Shown here piece by piece: positions 52,762 to 60,076 of a stretch of DNA of 60,076 nucleotides (its first letter is position 1; each line of letters opens with the position of its first letter). Source of the DNA: Paractinoplanes rishiriensis (lineage in GTDB: Bacteria; Actinomycetota; Actinomycetes; Mycobacteriales; Micromonosporaceae); the NCBI RefSeq assembly GCF_016862375.1, contig NZ_BOMV01000028.1:1-60076 (forward strand), written 5' to 3'. A program made the translations under genes and the position numbers. The notes below the pieces were generated by a model that did no database searches, had not been told where the DNA came from, and saw only the letters and a program-made list of their open reading frames with translations.

Positions 52762-53508
52762 ATGACGAAGGTGGTTCTGATCACCGGGGCCAGTGCCGGC
52801 CTCGGGGCGGAGATGGCCCGGCAGTTTGCGGCGCTCGGCTATGACCTGGCGCTGTGTGCCCGGCGGGTGGACCGGCTGGCGCAACTCCGGGATGAGATCG
52901 CCGGGCGGCATCCGGGGCGGCGGGTGGGCGTACGGGCTCTGGATGTCACCGACGACGCCGCGGTGACCGCGGTGTTCAAGGAGTTCGCCGCGGAGTTCGG
53001 GCGAGTCGACCGGGTGATCGTGAACGCCGGCCTGGGCAAGGGGGCGCCGCTCGGCACCGGGCGGGCGGACGCCAACCGGGAGACCGCGATGGTCAACTTC
53101 ATGGCGGCGCTGGCGCAGAGCGAGGCGGCGCTGGAGATCTTTCGCGGGCAGGGGAGCGGGCACCTCGTCGTGATCTCGTCGATGTCGGCGCTGCGCGGGA
53201 TGCGGCGATCGATGACCACGTACGCGGCCACCAAGGCGGGCGTGGCGGCGCTGGCCGAGGGGATCCGGTCGGAGCGGATTCCGGGCGTGGACGTGTCGGT
53301 GATCTTCCCGGGCTACATCCGGTCCGAGATGAACGAGCGGGTGCAGCAGCGGACGAAGTTCATGGTGGACACGGCGACCGGCGTGCGGGCCATGGTGCGG
53401 GCCATCGAGAAGCGCCGGGCCAAGGCGTACGTGCCCGCGTGGCCGTGGGTGCCGATCGGTGCGGCCATGCGGGTGTTGCCACTTTCGGTCGTACGCCGCA
53501 TGGTCTGA
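52762..53508 (+). CDS. SDR-family oxidoreductase
   Basis: A 248-residue classical SDR. VLITGASAGLGAEMARQF is the cofactor loop, LCARRVDRL indicates NADP preference, VIVNAGLGKG stands in for NNAG, and catalytic Ser/Tyr/Lys are in VISSMSA and TYAATK. The C-terminus is short, and KRRAKAYVPAWPWVPIG resembles SDRs annotated in mycobacteria as Rv1544-like. I prefer ATG 52762 over GTG 52753. Function unknown. Confidence 0.88.
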   Translation: MTKVVLITGASAGLGAEMARQFAALGYDLALCARRVDRLAQLRDEIAGRHPGRRVGVRALDVTDDAAVTAVFKEFAAEFGRVDRVIVNAGLGKGAPLGTGRADANRETAMVNFMAALAQSEAALEIFRGQGSGHLVVISSMSALRGMRRSMTTYAATKAGVAALAEGIRSERIPGVDVSVIFPGYIRSEMNERVQQRTKFMVDTATGVRAMVRAIEKRRAKAYVPAWPWVPIGAAMRVLPLSVVRRMV

Positions 53509-53583
53509 TCGGTTTTCCGGCGTCGAGCCGAGCGGCCTCCCGGTTGGGTGAAGAAACGGAACGGCATCACTTCCTATGACCCC

Positions 53584-53613
53584 TTGACGAAGGATTGGCG
53601 GAATCCCTAGGCT
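53584..53613 (+). promoter_or_regulatory. Candidate promoter of the sugar ABC operon
   Basis: TTGACG (53584-53589) and TAGGCT (53608-53613) are 18 bases apart, about 50 bases before the binding-protein start. AGGAGG (53648-53653) is the ribosome site, 10 bases before ATG 53664. No clear palindromic operator was found in the 155-base leader. Confidence 0.5.
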
Positions 53614-53663
53614 CCAGCCCATTAATCGGCCGGAAATATTCTCGACATAGGAGGCTGAGCAGG

Positions 53664-54956
53664 ATGACTGGCCACTCGGCAGGTATTTCGCGGCGGCGTT
53701 TTCTCGGTATGGGCGCGGCGGCCGCGGGGGTCATCACCCTCACCGCGTGCGGTGCGGACAGCGACGGCGAGTCCGGTAAGGGCGGACCGCTCACGATGAC
53801 GGTCTGGGGCGGCGACTCGGACCGGGTCGCGTACCAGAAGCGGCTCGATCTGCTCGTCGCCAAGTACCCGGACCTGTCGGTGAAGCTCCAGCTCATCCCG
53901 GACGAGACGTACGCGCAGAAGGTGCAGACCATGATCGCCGGCGGCACCGGGCCGGACATCATGGAGGTGGCCGAGAACGTCAACGCGTACGCCGGCAAGA
54001 ACCAGCTGCTCCCGCTCGACGAGCTGGTCAAGAAGGCGGGCCTCGACCTGGCGGCCGGCTACGGCGCGGTCGGCGGCATCTACACGTACAAGAACCAGGT
54101 CTTTGCGATCCCGGACCGCTCGGGCGCGATGATCGTCTACTACAACAAGGCGCTCTTCACCAAGGCCGGCCTCAAGCTGCCGTCGGCCGAGTCGACCTGG
54201 GAGGAGATGCTCGCGTCGTTCCAGGCGCTGAGCATTCCGGGCAAGCAGTGGGGTTTCGCGGGTGCCGGGTGGTGGCCGCAGTGGTGGAGCCTCGCGTACC
54301 AGAACGGCGGGAAGATCATCGACGACGCGGGGCGGCCGGCCGTCAACAGCCCCGAGGTGGTCGAGGCGCTCGCCTGGGTCGGCGACCTGACCACCAGGCA
54401 CAAGGTGGTGCCGACCAAGGAGCAGTACGCCGACATGGGCGCCGACGTGGGCGGCGACCAGGCGTTCGCGAACGGCAAGGTGGCCGTCAACATCACCGGG
54501 TTCTGGGCGATCTCCGGGCTGCTCAAGAGCGAGATCGACTGGGACATCGCGCCGATGTGGCGGGGTAAGCAGCAGGCGGTCAGCGCGTTCGGCAGCGGCC
54601 TGGCCATCTCGCGGACCGCGAAGAACCCGGACAACGCCTTCAAGGCCATTCAGTTCCTCACCTCGCCGGAGGCCCAGAAGACCATCATCGACCTCGGCCA
54701 GGACGTGCCGGCCAGCGTCGAGGTGCAGAAGAGCGACGCGTTCCTCAAACCGGCCTGGATGACCAAGTCGGTCAATATGAAAGCGTTCGGCGACTCGTCG
54801 GCGTTCGTCTACCGCGCGCCGTTCATCCCGGAGTGGAACGAGATGCAGAAGGCGTTCGACGACGGCCTGGCCAATTTCTTCCTCGGCAAGCAGGACGCCA
54901 AGAGCGCGCTGGACGCGATCCAGAAGCAGCTCGAGTCGATCATCAAGCCCGCGTAG
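53664..54956 (+). CDS. Tat-exported sugar-binding lipoprotein of an ABC importer
   Basis: A 430-residue family-1 solute-binding protein. The leader has a twin-arginine motif (SRRRFLGM) and ends in lipobox LTAC, so it is exported folded by Tat and lipidated. The mature protein has LTMTVWGGDSDRVAY, AGGTGPDIMEV, the inter-lobe VYYNKALFTKAGLK and FLTSPEAQKTII, typical of oligosaccharide binding proteins. The two permeases follow after 3 bases and then with overlap. The downstream GH35 suggests that beta-galactosides are the imported sugar. Confidence 0.94.
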   Translation: MTGHSAGISRRRFLGMGAAAAGVITLTACGADSDGESGKGGPLTMTVWGGDSDRVAYQKRLDLLVAKYPDLSVKLQLIPDETYAQKVQTMIAGGTGPDIMEVAENVNAYAGKNQLLPLDELVKKAGLDLAAGYGAVGGIYTYKNQVFAIPDRSGAMIVYYNKALFTKAGLKLPSAESTWEEMLASFQALSIPGKQWGFAGAGWWPQWWSLAYQNGGKIIDDAGRPAVNSPEVVEALAWVGDLTTRHKVVPTKEQYADMGADVGGDQAFANGKVAVNITGFWAISGLLKSEIDWDIAPMWRGKQQAVSAFGSGLAISRTAKNPDNAFKAIQFLTSPEAQKTIIDLGQDVPASVEVQKSDAFLKPAWMTKSVNMKAFGDSSAFVYRAPFIPEWNEMQKAFDDGLANFFLGKQDAKSALDAIQKQLESIIKPA

Positions 54957-54959
54957 CCG

Positions 54960-55865
54960 ATGCCCCGGCTCAGCAAGCGCCGCCAGCAGGAGGCGTTCTG
55001 GTTCTACCTGTTCGTGTCGCCGTGGATCATCGGGTTTCTGGTCTTCCTGCTCGGCCCGATGATCAGCTCGCTGTACTTCTCGCTGACCGACTGGGACACG
55101 TTCACCCCGCCCAAGTGGGTCGGTCTGGACAACTACAAGCGGCTGCTCACCGACGACCCGATCTTCTGGAAGGCGCTCTGGAACACCTTCTACTACGCCG
55201 CCGTCTCGGTGCCGCTCGGCCTCGTGCTCGGGCTCTGGTTCGCGAACCTGCTCAACAAGCGGATCCGCGGCCGCAAGCTGTTCCGGACGCTGATCTATCT
55301 GCCCACGCTGGTGCCGCTGGTGGCCACCGCGATGATCTTCAAGATCGTGCTGGCGCCGTCCGGGCCGATGAACGACCTGCTCGGACTGTTCGGCATCAAG
55401 GGGCCGGCCTGGCTCCTCGAGGAGTTCTGGGTCAAACCGGCACTGGTGCTCCTGTCCGTGTGGGGTGCCGGCAGTGCCACCGTGCTCCTGCTTGCCGCGA
55501 TGAAAGGCATACCCCGGGAGCTGTACGAGGCGGCCGAGGTCGACGGGGCCGGCCCGGTGCGGCAGTTCTGGAGCATCACGTTCCCGCAGCTCACCCCGAT
55601 CATCTTCTTCAACCTGGTGATGGGCCTGATCGCGGCGTTCCAGATCTTCTCGCAGGTCTACGTGATCACCAGCCCGACCCGCGGCGGCCCGAACAACGCC
55701 AGCACGACCATGGTGCTGCTGCTGTTCGACCAGGCGTTCAGCTTCTACCACATGGGCTACGCGTCGGCGATCTCCTGGCTGCTGTTCCTGGTGATCCTCG
55801 GCTTCACGATCGTCGCGTTCCGGACGGCCCGGCGCTGGGTGTTCTACGAGACGGAGGTGAAGTGA
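54960..55865 (+). CDS. Sugar ABC transporter permease (MalF-like)
   Basis: A 301-residue inner-membrane permease with six helices. It begins with a cytoplasmic basic tail and FYLFVSPWIIGFLVFLLGPMI. The EAA motif that contacts the ATPase is IPRELYEAAEVDGAGPVRQFWSI. It ends in VFYETEVK. Overlaps the second permease gene by 4 bases (GTGA). It pairs with the next protein; no ATPase gene is in the operon. Confidence 0.95.
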   Translation: MPRLSKRRQQEAFWFYLFVSPWIIGFLVFLLGPMISSLYFSLTDWDTFTPPKWVGLDNYKRLLTDDPIFWKALWNTFYYAAVSVPLGLVLGLWFANLLNKRIRGRKLFRTLIYLPTLVPLVATAMIFKIVLAPSGPMNDLLGLFGIKGPAWLLEEFWVKPALVLLSVWGAGSATVLLLAAMKGIPRELYEAAEVDGAGPVRQFWSITFPQLTPIIFFNLVMGLIAAFQIFSQVYVITSPTRGGPNNASTTMVLLLFDQAFSFYHMGYASAISWLLFLVILGFTIVAFRTARRWVFYETEVK

Positions 55866-56713
55866 GGGTTTCCGCCTTCCGGGCCTCGCCGTTCACGTAC
55901 GCGACCCTCATGATCGTGTCGGCGCTGCTCTCGGTGCCCCTGGTGTTCGTGGTCTCGGTGGCCCTGGCCTCGGACCAGACCGTCAACACCAACACGTTCA
56001 CGATCATCCCGCGCGAGTTCCACTGGGAGAACTTCGCCCGCGTCTTCGACACCTCGCTGCCGATGGGCATGTTCCTGGTCAACTCGATCATCATTTCGAT
56101 CGGGTCGGTGGCCGGTCAGGTGCTCTCCAGCGGCCTGGTCGGGTACGCGTTCGCCCGGCTGCGCGCCCCCGGCAAGAACGCCCTGTTCATCATCGTCATC
56201 GCGACCATGATGATCCCCGCCCAGATCACCATGATTCCCCAGTTCATCCTGTTCAAGGAGCTGGGCTGGGTGAACACTTTCCTGCCGCTGATCGTGCCGA
56301 ACTTCTTCTCGAACGCCTTCAACGTGTTCCTGATGCGCCAGTTCGTCTCGCGGTTGCCGCGCGAGGTCGACGAGGCCGCCATGGTCGACGGCCTGGGCTT
56401 CTTCGGCGTCTACCGGCGGATCATGCTGCCCATGCTGGCCCCCGCGCTGATCGCGATCGCCATCTTCACCCTGACCTTCGCCTGGGGTGACTTCATGGGC
56501 CCGCTCATCTACCTGAACGACGAGTCCAAGATGCCGCTGGCCCTCGGCGTGCAGTACATCAGCAGCACCTCGGCGGCGATGCAGGCGCCGCCGTGGAACC
56601 TGGTGATGGTGGGCTCGATCCTGCTCACCCTCCCGATGATCGCGGTCTACTACCTGGGCCAGAAGTACCTGTACGAAATGGACCTCACCGGCGGAAGTGC
56701 GGGGATCAAGTGA
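55862..56713 (+). CDS. Sugar ABC transporter permease (MalG-like)
   Basis: A 283-residue inner-membrane permease with six helices, the second channel half. EAA loop: LPREVDEAAMVDGLGFFGVYRRIML. ATMMIPAQITMIPQFILF and AIFTLTFAWGDFMGPLIYL are typical of MalG-type permeases of the CUT1 class. GTG start overlaps the previous stop, and its own stop overlaps the GH35 start by 4 bases. As in many actinobacteria, a shared MsiK-type ATPase encoded elsewhere presumably powers it. Confidence 0.95.
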   Translation: MRVSAFRASPFTYATLMIVSALLSVPLVFVVSVALASDQTVNTNTFTIIPREFHWENFARVFDTSLPMGMFLVNSIIISIGSVAGQVLSSGLVGYAFARLRAPGKNALFIIVIATMMIPAQITMIPQFILFKELGWVNTFLPLIVPNFFSNAFNVFLMRQFVSRLPREVDEAAMVDGLGFFGVYRRIMLPMLAPALIAIAIFTLTFAWGDFMGPLIYLNDESKMPLALGVQYISSTSAAMQAPPWNLVMVGSILLTLPMIAVYYLGQKYLYEMDLTGGSAGIK

Positions 56714-59388
56714 CGGCCATCGAGCTGGACCCCACCGGCATCCGGATCGACGGCGAACCACGGCGCCTGCTGTGTGCCTCGCTGTTCTACTTCCGGTTGC
56801 CGCGGGAGGAGTGGCGTGACCGGCTGCGCCAGGTGCGCCGTTCGGGCTACACCTGCATCGACGTCTACTTTCCGTGGAACTTCCACGAGACGGCCCCCGG
56901 CGAGTGGTGTTTCGAGGGCCGGCGCGACCTGGCGGCGTTCCTGGACCTGGCCGCTGAGGAGGGTCTGTATGTGGTGGCGCGGCCCGGCCCGTACATCTGC
57001 TCGGAATGGGACGGCGGCGGCCTGCCGGCCTGGCTCGGGCTGGACAACCAATTGGGTGTACGCCAGCACGAGCCCCGATACCTTGCCCAGGTGGACGGCT
57101 GGTTCGCCCGGGTGCTGCCCATCCTCGCGGAGCGGCAACACCCGGGCGGCCCGGTCATCATGGTCCAGCTGGAGAACGAGCTGGACTTCTTCGACTGCCA
57201 CGACCGCAGCGGCTACCTGACGGCTCTGCGCGACCGGGCGCGCGCGTACGGGATCTCGGTGCCTTTGATCGCCTGCGCCGGCCAGGGTGATCTCCCCGGC
57301 GCCACCGGAGACGTCCCCGGAATCGTGCCGGCCTGCAACTTCTACCCGCGCGACGACTCACCGGACATTGAGACGGACGTCCGGCACTACGCGTCGTTGC
57401 TGGCCGCGCGGGGCCTGCCGCTGCTGGTCACCGAGACCAACCGGAAACACACCACGCTCCGCCGCCTGCTGGCGAGCGGCGCCGCATTGCTGGGTCCGTA
57501 CCTCCAGTCGTCCGGCTGGAATTTCGGCTTCACCCCGTCCACGGGCAACTGGGGCGCGCCCGGAAACCTGTTCACGCACTCCTACGATTTCGGCGGCTAC
57601 GTGTCGCCGACGGGGGAGGAGCGCCCGGAGTTCACCGCGGCGCAGGTCCTGTCCCGGGTGTTGGAGACGCTGGGCCCCGCGCTGGCAACGGCCACTCTGT
57701 CCCATGTGGACATCCCAGTGGCGGTGGCCTCCTTCCCGACAAGCTCGGCGCCGTCGTCCCTGGACCTGGCGGGCGGCGGCCGGCTGCTGGCCCTACCCAA
57801 CCTGAGCGCAACAGACGGCACGGCGGTGGTCTGCGACACCCCGGTCGCGGTGGCCGCCGACTCCTGCCCCCTGCTCCCGATCGACTTGCCGCTGAATCGC
57901 TGGGGCGCTGACGTGAAGCTGGCCCTGGCGTCCGCGGATCTGGTGGCCGCGGCGCCCGGGGAGGGGGCGCTGGCTTTGGCATTTGCCGCAACCGTGCCGG
58001 TGACGGTCGTGATAGACGGCCTGCAGCCGCCCGCCGTTTCTGCGCCGCGCGCTCGGCTCGCCATCGAGATCCCGGCGGCAGCCGTCCCGGAGCGGCGCGC
58101 GGTCAACGGCCTCGACCGTTCCGGCCGCCCCCTCACCATCACCATCGTCGTGCTGTCGCCGCCGGATGCCGCTCGGCTGACCCGGCTCGGCCCGGACGGC
58201 TCGACCGGCATCGCCCCCCGCGACCGAGCTCATCCCGCACCGGCCACAGTGGAACTGACCACCGGCACCAGCCGCCCCGGCGCCGCCCCCACCATCCCCA
58301 CCGGCGTATCCGACCTTCCGCCCACCCTCGAGTCCCTGGGCGTCTATCGAGGACGCGGCACCTACACCGCCGTCACCGACCTGACCGGCATCGACGACCT
58401 GCTCCTCATCGGCGCCGCTGACCTCACCGACGTCACCGTCGCGGATCTCACCGTCGCCGGCCGCGCTCACGGGACGATCGCCGCCTACGGCGCCACCGAA
58501 CGCATCGACGTGCGCGACGCCACCGGCCCCTCCGAGATCCGGGCCACCGTCGAGATCTGGGGGCACGCCAACTTCGACGACGCCCGCCTACCCGCCCTGG
58601 CCCTCGGCGCCCTCCGCGGCCTCGGCACCGTCTGGGCCGTCACGGCGACCCACGACCTTTCCGCGCACTGGACCGTCAGCGGCCCCGAGCAGTGGGCCGC
58701 CGAGCCCGCGCCGATCCGTTCACTGGGCGGTTGGAGCAGCACGCGGGTCGGCCACCTCATCACGTACCGCAAAAGCCTCAAACCCCGCACCCACCCGAGC
58801 GCGCTGCACCTGGCCGGCCTGACCACCCCGGTCGCGGTCTCGGTCGGCGCCGCCGAGCCGGTCGTCGTGCCCGCCGAAAACCCGTGGCTGCTGCTCCCGC
58901 CCGGCACCACCAGCGCCGCGGTCACCCTCACCCACCACCCGAGCGCCGCCCCCGTGCGTCCCGAGTTGCTCGTTCTGCGCCCGGTCACCGGCTGGACCAC
59001 CACAATCCAGACAGATCAAAACCTGCTCCGGTACGCCGCGGACGGCGCACCCGGCGACGCGGTTTTCACGCTGCCCGTGACCCTGGCGGCCGGCACCGAG
59101 ACGTGGCTGGACCTGGACGTCCCGGCCGCCCCCGCCGGCTGGCTGGTCCACCTGTCCGGCAGCCAACTGCGCGCGACCGCGTGGGCCGCCGGCGAATGCC
59201 TGGGCCGCGTGTGGCTGAACGACCCGCACCGGGCCGGCTTCACCGGCGGCGACCCCGGCGTCCTGTGGATCCCGCCCGCCTGGACCACCACCGGGACCCG
59301 CCTCACCCTGCTGCTACGCGGCACCGCCGGCCCGACGCCCCCCACGCTGACCGGCGTGCGTCTAGGGTCGCCGCATGGCAAACCTTGA
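56710..59388 (+). CDS. GH35 beta-galactosidase, intracellular
   Basis: An 892-residue glycoside hydrolase family 35 enzyme. The catalytic barrel spans ~1-330: LLCASLFYFRLPREEWRDRL, VYFPWNFHE, RPGPYICSEWDGGGLPAWL, acid/base Glu157 in QLENELD and nucleophile Glu242 in VTETN. ASLFYFR replaces the usual SIHYFR-type strand. The C-terminal ~500 residues are Ala/Thr-rich beta domains ending in GH35-type jelly rolls (AAGECLGRVWLNDPHR). There is no signal peptide, so it acts in the cytoplasm on imported sugars. It is translationally coupled to the second permease, which ties it to the importer. Confidence 0.92.
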   Translation: MTAIELDPTGIRIDGEPRRLLCASLFYFRLPREEWRDRLRQVRRSGYTCIDVYFPWNFHETAPGEWCFEGRRDLAAFLDLAAEEGLYVVARPGPYICSEWDGGGLPAWLGLDNQLGVRQHEPRYLAQVDGWFARVLPILAERQHPGGPVIMVQLENELDFFDCHDRSGYLTALRDRARAYGISVPLIACAGQGDLPGATGDVPGIVPACNFYPRDDSPDIETDVRHYASLLAARGLPLLVTETNRKHTTLRRLLASGAALLGPYLQSSGWNFGFTPSTGNWGAPGNLFTHSYDFGGYVSPTGEERPEFTAAQVLSRVLETLGPALATATLSHVDIPVAVASFPTSSAPSSLDLAGGGRLLALPNLSATDGTAVVCDTPVAVAADSCPLLPIDLPLNRWGADVKLALASADLVAAAPGEGALALAFAATVPVTVVIDGLQPPAVSAPRARLAIEIPAAAVPERRAVNGLDRSGRPLTITIVVLSPPDAARLTRLGPDGSTGIAPRDRAHPAPATVELTTGTSRPGAAPTIPTGVSDLPPTLESLGVYRGRGTYTAVTDLTGIDDLLLIGAADLTDVTVADLTVAGRAHGTIAAYGATERIDVRDATGPSEIRATVEIWGHANFDDARLPALALGALRGLGTVWAVTATHDLSAHWTVSGPEQWAAEPAPIRSLGGWSSTRVGHLITYRKSLKPRTHPSALHLAGLTTPVAVSVGAAEPVVVPAENPWLLLPPGTTSAAVTLTHHPSAAPVRPELLVLRPVTGWTTTIQTDQNLLRYAADGAPGDAVFTLPVTLAAGTETWLDLDVPAAPAGWLVHLSGSQLRATAWAAGECLGRVWLNDPHRAGFTGGDPGVLWIPPAWTTTGTRLTLLLRGTAGPTPPTLTGVRLGSPHGKP

Positions 59389-59899
59389 CGAGCAGGGACG
59401 CCCCGACCCCCGCCCCGCCGGCGACGAGGCCGAGACTTTGCTGGGCTTCCTGGACTTCCAGCGCGCAACCTTGGCGTGGAAGTGCTCCGGCCTGGACGCC
59501 GCCGCCCTGCGAGCCACCCTGCCCCCGTCCCCCTTGACGCTGGGCGGCCTGCTCAAGCACATGGCCTGCGTGGAGGACTACTGGTTCTCCCACTTCCTGC
59601 ACGGCAACCCACAGTCCACCCCCTGGAACGAGCTGGAGTGGACCGAGGTCTTCACGTCCGCCACCCAGGACGACCCCGACGACCTGCGCAAACGTTGGGA
59701 GGCCGCCACCGCCCGTTCCCGCGACCTGACCACCCCGGCCCTGGCAACCGGCCTGCACACCGTGGCCAAGCGCAAGTTCCGAACCGGCGAGGCCCCCAAC
59801 CTACGCTTCATCCTGACCCACATGATCGAGGAATACGCCCGCCACAACGGCCACGCCGACCTGCTACGAGAATCCATAGACGGCCAAACAGGCAGCTGA
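59375..59899 (+). CDS. DinB/DUF664-family protein
   Basis: A 174-residue four-helix-bundle protein of the DinB/DUF664 family, which includes mycothiol-dependent enzymes. It begins with DEAETLLGFLDFQRATLAWKCSGLD, has LGGLLKHMACVEDYWFSH (His and neighbouring residues for metal) and ends with LTHMIEEYARHNGHADLLRESIDG, which supplies two further His. The three His pattern suits a Zn or Ni site. It overlaps the GH35 end by 14 bases but is probably unrelated in function. Confidence 0.87.
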   Translation: MANLDEQGRPDPRPAGDEAETLLGFLDFQRATLAWKCSGLDAAALRATLPPSPLTLGGLLKHMACVEDYWFSHFLHGNPQSTPWNELEWTEVFTSATQDDPDDLRKRWEAATARSRDLTTPALATGLHTVAKRKFRTGEAPNLRFILTHMIEEYARHNGHADLLRESIDGQTGS

Positions 59900-59956
59900 C
59901 CCAACGCCCCGACGTCGTCGAGTTCCAGTTCCCCCACAACCCAAAATCAACAAGCT

Positions 59957-60076
59957 CGCTCCGCACCCCGCGCTCCGCACCCCGCGCTCCGCGCCCCGCG
60001 CTCCGCGCCCCGCGCTCCGCGCCCCGCACCCCGCGCCCCGCGCTCCGCGCCCCGCGCTCCGCGCCCCGCACCCCGC
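59957..60076. repeat. 7-bp tandem repeat array at the right edge
   Basis: Seventeen perfect-length units of a 7-base word C[GA]C[TC]CCG run without interruption to the window edge (plus one base) and surely continue beyond. The units are CGCTCCG, CACCCCG and CGCCCCG. In most of the array CGCTCCG alternates with another unit, giving a 14-bp higher-order period. No gene overlaps it credibly. It probably arose by replication slippage and may form stable GC-rich structure. Confidence 0.95.

Noticed and set aside
53622..55751. A 709-codon minus-strand frame opposite the sugar ABC genes
   Set aside because: Shadow of the binding protein and permease; translation rich in Glu/Arg/His with no recognisable fold.
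59808..60071. An Arg/Gly/Glu repeat protein read through the 7-bp array on the minus strand
   Set aside because: It is the translation of the DNA repeat itself; no start signal or upstream promoter.
59957..60076. CRISPR-like array
   Set aside because: Units are 7 bases long with no spacers, and there are no cas genes.

Overview
This is a window of high-GC actinobacterial chromosome. Several features suggest a soil actinomycete of the Micromonosporaceae/Actinoplanes type: very strong G/C at third codon positions, many GTG starts, mycothiol-style DinB-like and F420-dependent (LLM) enzymes, a SARP/NB-ARC/TPR regulator, and secreted plant-polymer hydrolases. No rRNA, tRNA, CRISPR array, transposase or integrase gene was seen. 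The taxonomic call is inference from gene content.

Layout. 1-1849: the 3' part of a secreted GH5 endoglucanase, then a secreted lipase-like hydrolase. 1846-6585: a three-gene operon on the minus strand (RseB/LolA-like membrane protein, ABC ATPase, ABC-2 permease), divergent from a single-chain fusion of a LacI-family repressor to an arylamine N-acetyltransferase. A perfect 20-bp palindrome lies between them. 6620-13843: small-molecule enzymes and resistance-like genes (two APH-fold phosphotransferases, two VOC proteins, SDRs, an AraC regulator divergent from an NmrA-like reductase). 13894-16579: a secreted repeat protein, a decayed HTH/NB-ARC regulator gene and small hypotheticals. 16627-19724: an orphan sugar-binding lipoprotein directly upstream of a membrane GGDEF-EAL protein, which looks like a ligand-to-c-di-GMP sensor pair. 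19863-24769: a quinone-oxidoreductase-like MDR enzyme, an orphan Clp N-domain protein, a membrane protein behind a CebR/CelR-type operator, an erythromycin-esterase-like protein and a fatty-acyl-AMP ligase. 24806-31372: secreted GH16, a giant GH2 beta-galactosidase and a neprosin-domain protein.

31512-47144 is a lipid/aldehyde catabolic island: fadB-fadA, a tandem double-TetR repressor, two MpaB/DUF2236 oxygenase-like proteins, an acyl-CoA synthetase, an acyl-CoA dehydrogenase, an aldehyde dehydrogenase, a GntR regulator and an LLM oxidoreductase. An SDR-dgoD galactonate pair sits inside it. Two sets of repeated promoter motifs appear to define two small regulons. One is AAGTTAATNNNGRTTY around the tandem TetR gene. 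The other is a 15-bp TATCAAATATCAAAT element on both sides of the GntR/ALDH block.

47421-53508: a membrane-tethered amino-acid-type binding protein, an AfsR/SARP regulator, an RTX-repeat secreted protein, a Uma2 nuclease-fold protein and an SDR. 53664-59899: a sugar ABC importer (Tat lipoprotein plus two permeases, no ATPase) operonic with an intracellular GH35 beta-galactosidase and a DinB/DUF664 protein. The window ends in a perfect 7-bp-periodic GC repeat. Two beta-galactosidases, an importer and galactonate dehydratase suggest a capacity to use plant galactans. The most novel items are the LacI-NAT fusion with its operator, the binding-protein/GGDEF-EAL pair, and the two inferred regulons.
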